A stretch of DNA of 62,000 nt. Origin: Mesostigma viride (Eukaryota; Streptophyta; Mesostigmatophyceae; Mesostigmatales; Mesostigmataceae). Shown piece by piece: positions 1 to 11,400 of this stretch; positions within the stretch are counted from its first letter, which is position 1; the number at the start of each line of letters is the position of its first letter. Position numbers and translations under genes: made by a program. Location of the stretch: assembly GCA_009746045.1 (NCBI GenBank), contig RPFO01000938.1, forward strand, positions 334,242 to 396,241. Reading direction: 5' to 3'. The notes below the pieces were generated by a model. The model made no database searches. It worked only from the letters and a program-made list of their open reading frames with translations, and had not been told where the DNA came from.

Positions 1-1370
1 GCAGGAAGGGGAGAGGAACCAGGGGAGGGGGAGGCAGGAAGGGAGAGGAACCAGGGGAGGGGGAGGCAGGAAGGGGAGAGGAACCAGGGGAGAGGGAGGC
101 AGGAAGGTGAGAGGAACCAGGGGAGGGGGAGGCAGGAAGGGGAGAAGGACCAGGGGAGGGGGAGGCAGGAAGGGAGAGGAACCAGGGGAGGGGGAGGCAG
201 GAAGGTGAGAGGAACCAGGGGAGAGGGAGGCAGGAAGGTGAGAGGAACCAGGGGAGAGGGAGGCAGGAAGGGGAGAGGAACCAGGGGAGGGGAGGCAGGA
301 AGGGGAGAGGAACCAGGGGAGGGGAGGCAGGAAGGGGAGAGGAACCAGGGGAGGGGAGGCAGGAAGGGGAGAGGAACCAGGGAGGGGGAGGCAGGAAGGG
401 GAGAGGAACCAGGGGAGGGGGAGGCAGGAAGGGGAGAGGAACCAGGGGAGGGGAGGCAGGAAGGGGAGAGGAACCAGGGGAGAGGGAGGCAGGAAGGGGA
501 GAGGAACCAGGGGAGAGGGAGGCAGGAAGGGGAGAGGAACCAGGGGAGAGGGAGGAAGGAAGGTGAGAGGAACCAGGGGAGGGGAGGCAGGAAGGGAGAG
601 GAACCAGGGGAGAGGGAGGCAGGAAGGGGAGAGGAACCAGGGGAGGGGGAGGCAGGAAGGGGAGAGGAACCAGGTGAGGGGGAGGCAGGAAGGGGAGAGG
701 AACCAGGGGAGGGGGAGGCAGGAAGGGGAGAGGAACCAGGGGAGGGGGAGGCAGGAAGGGGAGAGGAACCAGGGGAGAGGGAGGCAGGAAGGGGAGAGGA
801 ACCAGGGGAGAGGGAGGCAGGAAGGGGAGAGGAACCAGGGGAGAGGGAGGCAGGAAGGTGAGAGGAACCAGGGGAGGGGGAGGCAGGAAGGGGAGAGGAA
901 CCAGGGGAGAGGGAGGCAGGAAGGGGAGAGGAACCAGGGGAGGGGAGGCAGGAAGGGGAGAGGAACCAGGGGAGAGGGAGGCAGGAAGGGGAGAGGAACC
1001 AGGGGAGGGGAGGCAGGAAGGGGAGAGGAACCAGGGGAGGGGAGGCAGGAAGGGGAGAGGAACCAGGGGAGGGGAGGCAGGAAGGGAGAAGGACCAGGGG
1101 AGGGGAGGCAGGAAGGGGAGAGGAACCAGGGGAGGGGGAGGCAGGAAGGGAGAGGAACCAGGGGAGGGGAGGCAGGAAGGGGAGAAGGACCAGGGAGGGG
1201 AGGCAGGAAGGGGAGAGGAACCAGGGGAGAGGGAGGCAGGAAGGGGAGAGGAACCAGGGGAGGGGGAGGCAGGAAGGGGAGAGGAACCAGGGGAGGGGGA
1301 GGCAGGAAGGGGAGAGGAACCAGGGGAGGGGGAGGCAGGAAGGGGAGAAGGACCAGGGGAGAGGAACCAG
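1..1370. repeat. Purine-rich ~33-bp minisatellite
   Basis: About 40 tandem copies of a 31-33 bp unit built on GAGAGGAACCAGGGGAGG and GGCAGGAAGG, continuing past the left window edge. The + strand is almost entirely G/A with G-runs, so it could form triplex or quadruplex DNA. Long reading frames in all three + frames are by-products of the repeat and have no protein-family features. It presumably lies in an upstream DEG7 intron. Confidence 0.95.
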
Positions 1371-1684
1371 GGTATTGTCAGGAGCAGGCGCAATCTGCCA
1401 CTGGCGATGGGGGGCAGGCGATGGTATGTAGGGCAAAGAGAGACAGGTACTGGATCATGCATGCCGCGATAATAGGGGCCAAGGGCCTGGGTCGAACCAT
1501 GAGGCGAGTATGGCTATATGTGTCCTGCTACTCTCGCTTCATTGTGTTTGCTGTACTTTCGCGTAACAGTTAGCTGCAAGATTTCGGTCATGGGAGCACA
1601 ACAATGTTCATGGCTGGAAAATGTTTGCAGAGCGTCCGCTAGCTTCCCTTTACCATCATTCGTAAGCTTTCCCTTGTAGCGTCC
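1371..1684. other. Non-repetitive intronic stretch
   Basis: Between the two 5' minisatellites. No exon, RNA gene or element recognised. Confidence 0.4.
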
Positions 1685-2100
1685 GCTCGCTTTCTCTTAC
1701 AGCGTCTGCTACCTTTCCCCTCTGGTGTGCGCTCGCTTTCTCTTTCAGCCTCTGCTACCTTTCCCCTCTGGTGTGCGCTCGCTTTCGCTTACAGCCTCTG
1801 CTACCTTTCCCCTCTGGTGTGCGCTAGCTTTCTCTTTCAGCGTCTGCTACCTTTCCCTTCTAGCGTCCGCTCGCTTTCTCTTACAGCGTCCGCTACCTTT
1901 CCCCTCTGGTGTGCGCTCGCTTTCGCATACAGCGTCTGCTACCTTTCCCCTCTGGTGTGCGCTCGCTTTCTCTTACAGCGTCTGCTACCTTTCCCCTCTG
2001 GTGTGCCCTCGCTTTCTCTTACAGCGTCTGTTACCTTTCCCCTCTGGTGTGCGCTCGCTTTCTCTTACAGCGTCCGCTACTTTTCGTTTCTAGCACCCGG
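1685..2100. repeat. 46-bp minisatellite carrying acceptor-like pyrimidine tracts
   Basis: About nine copies of a 46-bp unit containing CTCGCTTTCTCTTACAG, that is a pyrimidine tract followed by CAG, so every unit resembles a 3' splice site. Degraded copies extend to about 1620 and 2135. Lies upstream of the first recognised DEG7 exon (2423). Confidence 0.9.
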
Positions 2101-2422
2101 TAGCTTTGCCTTCAAGCGTCCACAAGCTTTCTCCTCCAGTTTGACATCTAACTTCCTGCAACTTGCTTGCATCATGCAGGCTTTAAGCGCCTACCCAAGG
2201 CCTTTTTCGTGCAATGTCATATCTTGTCATTCCATGCAATGTCATGCAATCGGTTTCTAGCATCTCGCTGGCTCTATCTCTCTTGCCTTGGGCTAGCCCA
2301 CCGTGGGGCACGCTCCCTGTAGCACCTGCCCTCACTCGTTTTGTTACCACCTGCATGGTTTGGTTGGTCTGTGCCTGCGTTGTTTCTTTTCTCGCTGTCG
2401 GACGCGAACGTGGCGTCGCCAG

Positions 2423-5400
2423 CTTGTGCGAAGCTCTGCGTCTGCGGGGGAGACTGGCATGCTGGTAGTGGAGACGGTGGTAAGAATTATCGTCAGTGAA
2501 TCATCGCTGGCCAGTAATGTAGATAATACTACTGGGCATGCTTGTTGTGGAGGAGGCAGAAAGAATGAATCACCCCTCCATTTTTAAAAGATATGGTTGC
2601 CTAATAGTATTGTAGCCGACGAAGCCAAACATACTGGTTGTGGAGATGGCCGTTGGTATGACACATGGTGGGTGTGAAATAAATAGTAATTAGAACTATC
2701 ATTACTTTTATTATGGCGCGCTCTGGTCACAACAGATGGTAGGCGTGGCAATTGACACAACCCGCTCAGCCCTGCCTGTAGCTGCTTCCACATGCTCCTG
2801 TGTTTGCCCTTCCCATGTTTGCCCTTCCTGTGTTTGCCCTTCCTGTGCTTGCCCTTCCTTTGTGTGCCCTTCCCTGACACGCTGCTCCTGTCCCACGCCC
2901 CACCCGCGCCACCCGCCCCACCCACCCCACCCACCCCACCCACTGCACCAACCACACCCGATCTCCCCAACCCACCTGGATGCGCTGCTATCCATTTTAT
3001 AATTTTCCAATTGTGTTATTTACCCATTGTGTTATTTTCCCTTTTCCAGGTCCCGCAAGGCCCCGCCCACAACATTCTCCAACCAGGGGACATACTCGTC
3101 AAGCTGGACGGCAAGGTGCGTGCATGCTTATGGATTTGTGTACCAGGCACACATACCAGTCAAGATGGACGGCAAGGCCCATGCGTACCTGTCCTTCACG
3201 GTAGCATTCTTCCCGATTTCGAAACAGTTCGTACCCCGCCACGCTCCCAAGAGAGGCACGTGAGTGCATGTTCGAAGTGGCCAATGAACATCGTAAAAGG
3301 TGCCTAGTCAAACCGGTTATACCCCAGGACGCTCCCAACACAGGCACATGAGTGGATGATCGAATGAAATGTACTCCGTTCCTGGAAAAACAAATCAGCC
3401 ATTGAATGTCGACATGGATGAATGGGCATGGGCACCCGGTTGTGCATGTGCACACCACACCATGAATAGGGATGAATGACCACGGGGTCTAAAAGAAGAA
3501 CTTCTTATAGGAGAAGAACCCGGTTGTGCATGTGCACACCAGACCATGTATAGGGATGAATGACCACATGTATACCACCAGACCATGTATACCACCACAC
3601 CATGTATAGGGATGAATGACCACATGTATACCACCAGACCATGTATACCACCACACCATGAATAGGGATGAATGACCACATGTATACCACCAGACCATGT
3701 ATACCACCACACCATGAATAGGGATGAATGACCACATGTATACCACCAGACCATGTATACCACCACACCATGAATAGGGATGAATGACCACGGGCACTGG
3801 CTACCTTGTGCATCTGCTTACTTGTACACCTGGCCATCTGTGCACTATGTCGCATAGCATCCTCCTGGTGACCACCAAGTTCCCGCACGTGCATGCACCT
3901 CTCCTCATGCTGTGGGCCATCCCGTGCATTTGGGATGGCCTTGTCGCGCCGCCTCAGGTCACCACCCAGTTCACAGCACGCGTCGGCGCACGCTGACTGG
4001 TGGACCCAATCTTTACTCGCGCATGCGCAATGGCCGCTGTCCCTCAGGTCACCACCCAGTTCCAGCGCGTGTCCGAGGTGCTGGATGATCGAGTGGGCCA
4101 AGGCGTCGTGCTGGAGATCGAGCGGGGGGGGAAGCCAATCACCACCACGCTCACGGTAAGCCGCGGGGTAACTAGTAACCAGGCCTCTTGTCTGTGACAA
4201 GGCGCTGGGCAATAAGGCTTCTGTTTCGTACCAAGGCGCTGCATGGGTAATAAGGCTTGTTTTTGTGTCAAGGTGCCGGGCAATAAGTCTTCTGTTTTGT
4301 AACAAGGTGCTGGGTAATTCGACGGTTTTTTCCCATTTGTTTTGTAGCTGGGTAACCTGGCGTCCCTCTAGCAGTAAATCCGTGGGTAAGTAGGTATCGG
4401 ATTTCTCTGAAAATAGTTTATTAAACAGAATGCGGGAAAGAAAGGGCCGCCACAACCTTGTGGCTGTACATGCAGAGAGGCTTGTTAGACGAATGGGGAC
4501 GACTTGTTGTTTACCGGGGAATCCTACTGGCAACTAGCTTTGCCTTTTGTAAGTAAGGCGCCGTTTGTTTGAACGGCCGGCCATGTGTGGAATGCTGACG
4601 GAAGTTGCGTCAAAAAGCTGTAATAAAATCTGATGTAACCAGCACTCACCAATTGATTGGTGTGCTGCTTGGTTGGGTAGTGTGTTCAGGGTTGCATTCG
4701 AAGAGTACACATGGCCTGACAGCTCAGACGTGTGACAGATGAGCTGGCTGGCTGAATTATTAAATTGTCAGCGTTAGGATATTTCTGGTTTTGCCGTTTT
4801 CCATTTTGACGGTAGGCTTGATAAGCATGGTCGGCGGGTTGTGACCCGTAATTGTTTCTTTGAATGTGCTCACTGAAGCAGTATGAGCGGCCTCGCTGCT
4901 ATGGCGGCGGGGCTAAAGAAAATTAGGCAAAGACCCCGTCCTTGCCTGCTATGAAGTCGCGGGCTTTGCGACTTCACGGCAGGTAGGGGCGGTTTGAACG
5001 GAACGGAAATTTCGCGTTACCAATGTGCCAAGTGGTTCTGGTTGGCACCTTGCTGGGCAGCGTCTCGGTGGTCATAGAAAGTGGGCTGGGCGCCCCGCCC
5101 CGGCTGCTGGTAATTCCAGCAGCGGAGCCAATCATGTCGACTAAGAAGTCCGCAGCTAATGCGGAAACTGTGCGAAGGTCAATAGATTAATTTGGATTCC
5201 ATGAGACTGCGCTGGTAGTCAGTCAGCGGCCCACAGCCTAGGGCGCTGCATGGCGCTGCCTTCGGCTTGGTGCGCGGCCCTTTTTTGTTATGGGCCAGCG
5301 AGGGATATAAGGGTGACGCGCGGCCGGCTAATTTCTTGCGTTCCGGAAGAAAATATATTTGCAAAATTCCCACAAAAGGAACCGAGTATCGGAAAGGCGT

Positions 5401-8400
5401 CTCGGCTGGCAGTGGCAGTGCCTGGCCTTGTCGTCTCTCCCTGCTCAGCACCCGGCAGGTAGCGGTTCAAACCCTGGTGGCGTCGGAATGCGAATTTTCT
5501 GGGTTTTTATCTGGAATAATATTTTGCTGAGGCGGCTCCGCGGATTCGCTAACCTTTTATCGTCGGGCCCCTTAGGGGGTTATTATAGCCTTGTGCGGGC
5601 TGAGTCGCCATGAAGGAGATGTTGCGACACGCCCCACTTTGTGGTCTTTTATGGAAGCGGCTACCCTCGAGGCTGCCTGGAAGAGGGGGGGGGATTCTTC
5701 TTCTTTTCTTTGTTCACTGTTATTGGGGCAACAGTGATCCTATCAAGTTTTGTTTCCTGAACGGCGACAGTGCGGGGGAGGAGGGCAATGGCGCCAGGGA
5801 CTGGGGTGGATCGGGGGGCTCTTGCTCCTGCATGCGAGGGAGACGAGATGACTACTTAAACCTGCCTTTGGCAGGGGCTCTACTCATTGTTTTCAATCAA
5901 ATGCTGGTTTTCTTGGGAGCTCAAGTGTCATAATCGGATTTCTCTGAAAATAGTTTATTAAACAGAATGCGGGAAAGAAAGGGCCGCCACAACCTTGTGG
6001 CTGTACATGCAGAGAGGCTTGTTAGACGAATGGGGACGGCTTGTTGTTTACCGGGGAATCCTACTGGCAACTAGCTTTGCCTTTTGTAAGTCAGGCGCCG
6101 TTTGTTTGAACGGCCGGCCATGTGTGGAATGCTGACGGAAGTTGCGTCAAAAAGCTGTAATAAAATCTGATGTAACCAGCACTCACCAATTGATTGGTGT
6201 GCTGCTTGGTTGGGTAGTGTGTTCAGGGTTGCATTCGAAGAGTACACATGGCCTGACAGCTCAGACGTGTGACAGATGAGCTGGCTGGCTGAATTATTAA
6301 ATTGTCAGCGTTAGGATATTTCTGGTTTTGCCGTTTTCCATTTTGACGGTAGGCTTGATAAGCATGGTCGGCGGGTTGTGACCCGTAATTGTTTCTTCCC
6401 ACCCATCCCACCCTTGGGGGGCTCTTGCTCCTGCATGCGAGGGAGACGAGATGACTACTTAAACCTGCCTTTGGCAGGGGCTCTACTCATTGTTTTCAAT
6501 CAAATGCTGGTTTTCTTGGGAGCTCAAGTGTCATAAGCCCTCTTTCTCATCTAAGGACGCGGGATACCCAGCCTCTTCAGCATGGCAATGAAGTCTACAC
6601 GCTAGCCACAAACTGACGTAACCAGCACTCTAGTGACCAGCTGAGGGGTCGATGGGTTACCCACGGGAGGTGGAGTGCGTGCAACTGTAGTTAGAGCGTG
6701 GTTGCCTTGTGAAGGTCAGTAGTGCTGGGCCTCACCTCAAATAGAAACTTGTTATAAGCAACGGTTGCCTGGTCTGCGTATGCAAGTTGGTACGAAACAG
6801 TTGGGGAAATGTGTAAGCGAAGGAGCGCTGATGTGGTGTGTCGGCTCACCTGAGTTTCCTCTCTCTCTCTATATATATATATATATCCTTCCTCTTCCTT
6901 CTTTATTTTGCCTGCCATTGTATTCTTGACATCGTCCAGTTCAGTGCCTGCAGGTAATCGCCCGCTGGCCCTGTGTAATGCCAGTTGGTTCTTCCTTCTC
7001 CCTTTTGACTACTAGTAGTACTCTCTCTTTTTTCCCTTGTCCCTTGATTTGACCCCCCAGAATGTAGGACCTCGCTGACCCAGGGTCCTCCCTTGTGCCT
7101 ATTTCTCTTCTATCTGTTCTCTCTGTTTGCTTGATCCCCCAGGTCTGGAACCTGTTGTGTTCGTAGCATAATTCTGGCCTCCTTCCTCTCCCTCTTGTCT
7201 GTTGACTTCATCCCCCTTTCATGCTCCGGGTTCATGATCATCATTTGTTATCATAGTCTATATATCCTGTATTTTTAACATGTGTATCTGTTGTTGCCAT
7301 CCCCCAGGTCCAAGACCTCCATTCAATCACCCCCCGGCGGTACCTGGAGGTGTCGGGCGCCGTTGTCCACGAACTGTCCTACCAGCAGGCGCGCAACTTC
7401 AGCACGCACTGTGGCCAGTGCTATGTCGCCGACCCAGGGTAAGGCCATGTTGGATTATCCATAGTGTTGAATTTTCTATGCCTTGGGTTCTGTGTACAAC
7501 CCTGTTATCAGTACTGCCGACCCAGGGTAGGCATGCCACCTATGATGGGCATTGAATTAGCGACCGATGCACACCCAGGGGAATCGATGCCTATGACGAG
7601 GCCACAGAAAGGGGCCTGCTCCGACAGTTCGGAGGTGCTGAGTCATCGTTGCTGACTGGGCAATCATCTGCATTATCGTTGCTGACTGGGGAGTCATCTG
7701 TGCCAGCGGATGGCTGATACGATCACCCTTTTTGCCGGGCTATCCAACCACCACTCTCTTCCCCTGCCTACCTACGCATCCACACACGCATCCACACACG
7801 CATCCACACACGCCACGCGCAGTTACATGCTCTCGCGCGCAGGCATCCCCCGCCACGCGCTCATTCACCGCGTGGCTGGCCGTGACACACCCGACGTGGA
7901 CACCCTGGCCGATGTGCTGCTGGGACTGGCGGAGGGCGCTCGGGTGCCGCTGGAGTACACTACCTCCTCCCACCTGCACCAGCGCAAGGTAGGTCTGCCT
8001 GGTGGGGTTACCAGGGTGGGGATTAGGGGTATAAGGTTGACCGGGTCAGCCTGGCCGTTTGGATCGGGTGCAGAAAATCGTTTCGGGAGTGGGTAACTTT
8101 CTGATCACTAAATAGCGATGGTAATTGTATCATCAGTACTCCCATAGCAGCCCGAAAACTACTGGGTTAATTCTTCTTTTCGTAGTGGTTTTACCAAGCC
8201 TGTCAGCTCAGCGTTTCATTTGCGTGACGCGTGCATCGCGTAACCATATCATTCTGATACTGGTTTTACCTGTAACGACATCATTCTGTGTGTCATTGTG
8301 TGTTATGTACCTGCTATTCGCATGGCACACCTTGTTCCCCACCGCATGCCTTGGCAGCCTGCCCACTCTACTGGTGAAAAAAAAAAAAAAAGGAGCATCA

Positions 8401-11400
8401 GGCCCTCATCTGGACTAGTGGAGGCTAATGACTGCCATAATCAGGAGTGGAGGCATTTGGACTGCCACTATGGAGACTGGAGGCGTTGGACTGCCATTAT
8501 GAGGAGTGGACAGGACATGCTCTGGAAACCGATCGGCCCAGCTCACCTGCTCACGGTGCCCTGCCTTGATTGCGCTGCCCCCCTGGCCCTCCCTGGGCCC
8601 ACCTGGCCTCATGGATCCTTCCTTCCCCACCCTACCCGTCCACCACCCACCCACACGTCACCCGCACACGACAGTCGGTGATCATCCATAACGACCGGCG
8701 CTGGTACCCCGCACCTGCCTTCTATGAACGCGACGACCAACGGGGCCTGTGGCTGCCCTGTCCCGCGAGGCCCTCCCCACGCCCTCCCCTGGAGGACGCC
8801 CCCCTGCCTGGTGCCCAGGTACCAGAGCCGTCAGGGTCCGATCTGCCCCTGTTGGGTCTACTGGAACAGGCCAGGGGCCGCAAGAGGGAGAGGGAGGAGC
8901 GGAAGGGGGAGGCGAGGGATGGGGAGGGGGTGATTCCTGGGCCGGAATCCGTGCTTGGGGTGGGAGGGGTTGGGTGGAAGCAGGGGGTGACCGTGGGGGC
9001 GGGGGATATGGTGGAGACCATGGATGTGCCTGAGGAGGGCATGGGCATGGGCGGACCTAGGGGACGTGAGGGTGTCATCCAGGGGGGGGGGCGCAGGGCT
9101 CGGTGGCTGAGGATCAGAGGGAGAACGCCAAGCGGGGCGCGGCCGGCGTGGGCGACACCCAGGCGGTGGTGGAGAAGTCCCTAGCGCACGTGGAGGTGGG
9201 TGTTGCTCCGATCAGCATCTGGCTATGATCGTTGTCCTGCGTTTGGCGGTTGTCATTGGGATGGGTGTCGTGCTGCCTGGAATGAACCACATGCCTAATA
9301 ATATGTTAACTACCTCCGGGCCATTAAAATATCTACAATGCCATTTTTTTTTGCCAAAATTTCAAATTTTGCATAGTGGGCAAACAGAAACTGTGGAAAA
9401 AATAGGAAATGGGTGGCCCAACAAACTAGATATTCTTAAAGGGTAGGAAAAGTATTTTGTTTTGCCCAAGGGCTGCCAGCATTAGAAATTGGGAGCAGCA
9501 TGGTCGCTGGATTCGGCGATTTCTGGCCACCCTTGCACGTTTACGACTACTATGTATAATAAAAAGTACAAAGAAACCAATATATCCTTAAATATACGCC
9601 GGAAAGGTATTGCTGTCAACGTTTCTATTGTCCGGCCTGATCGCAGTTTTTCCAGCAAGAACGCTGCCGACACCTATCAAATGGCATTCCCGCGAACCAA
9701 AAATTGGCCTGTATGATCTTCAGGACGTATAAAATCAATATACTAAGTTTGGCCAGAAAATTCGAACGCAAACGTAAATGCCATGCGTGGGCGCAAGCCG
9801 CCATGGCCAGGTCGCCGTTTTCCGGAATGCACGTTGTACGTGAAAAAGTACCCTGACCCCTTGAATTGACCGGCCAGAACACCTCTATAACTATGTCAGA
9901 AGTATGCAAACCCTAGTACCACGTTGTGAAGAAACTTATAAACTTTCGATCTTCTCAGCTAAACTTTTCCTAATTCTCATTAGATTTCGCGGCATTTGGT
10001 GCCCCGAGAAGGGGCCGATGCATCGGCTGGAACTCGATTTTTGGCGGAAAATCGGCCGCAAGACCATTTAGGGGTTAAATTTGTTTGTTGCTTGTCGCCT
10101 GTCGCCTTGAGGCACGAAAAAATGAAGAGGAAAGCTGAAGATGGGGAAGAAAAGGGGGAATGTGATCGTTGCCACCTGACGCTCTCAGATGTAGGCACAG
10201 CGTCTCGGGGGTACGACAACTGCACGGACTGGATACAGGTAATAGGTAAGCGCAGATCCATGGAGGAGAAACCCAGAAGGGGGTCAAACACTGCGTGCAT
10301 ATCCCCGCCACAGCGCCCACACACCGCCATGTCGGAATAGCACTAGAAGGAGCGCGGGCCGCAGCAGCCGCCGGTGTGCATCCCCAGAGAATAAGCGCAG
10401 TTCGACGCCGCCTCCTTGAAATCCGCGCCATAGGGGTCGGGCTGGTCGGGGGAAAAAAAAACAAGGCTGGGATCCCACGCGTTGATATACTCGCACTCCC
10501 TAGGACCAGGCTGGTAAGTCTTGCCGGCCTCGTGCATTTTCTTGATTTGCGCCAGGTGCTCTTTGGCCTTGTCGATAGACAGGCGCTCCCTCGCCTCGAT
10601 ATCATCCAACAAAAACTGCCAGCAGTCGGTGCAGTTGTCGTACCCCCGAGACGCTGTGCCTACATCCGAGAGCGTCAGCTGGCAACGATCACATTCCCCC
10701 TTTTCTTCCCCATCTTCAGCTTTCCTCTTCATTTTTTCGTGCCTCAAGGCGACAGGCGACAAACAACAAACAAATTTATTAGGCGGGGAGCGTTAATCCG
10801 AGGCAATGTCGACACTAGGCGACTTCACAAGGGCAAGCGACAAACACCCAATCATACCGCGGCAGCGACCTCTTACATCATTCGATATCGCTGGTGTGGC
10901 GACGACCGTGCTGGTGTTGAAAGGAAGACGGGAGGCGATGGGCGTATGGAACAGACAGTGCAAGCTACCGTGATTGAGCACAATTACTCCCAAGGTCTCA
11001 TACGCGCCTCTAATATTCAGTGCGGTCTTGGCAGACGCCTCGGGTCTACACGTGGCTTCACGCGTCAACAAACCTTTCAAAAAATGCAAAGTCACATTTG
11101 TTAAAAACCTGGACTGTCGCGTATCCGTGGTAGATTCGTTGACTGGAAGTGGCGCGCCCGGGTACATTCCCCGGGAGGGAATGCGATAGACTTCTCCTAA
11201 AAAAGCAAGACTTCTCCTTCAAAGTCCTCAGCCACCCATCAAAGCCTCTCATATCCTCCCAGGGGCCGCCCAGGGACCCGGCGGGACGCGCCAGGGCTTC
11301 CCGGGACCTACGGGGCGGGGCGCCGGCGCCGGTCGCCAAGGGGTCGACACGTGGCGGCCTCCGCTTGGGGTGCAGCCTGCAACTGGCGCAGCCTGTCGTA

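Noticed and set aside
205-1573. Long Arg/Gly/Glu open frames at the left edge
   Set aside because: All + frames are open because of the purine-rich minisatellite; there is no codon bias or domain.
4396-6536. LTR retrotransposon interpretation
   Set aside because: Repeats are split (A1 at one end, B1-A2-B2 at the other) rather than two intact terminal repeats, and no short target duplication was seen.
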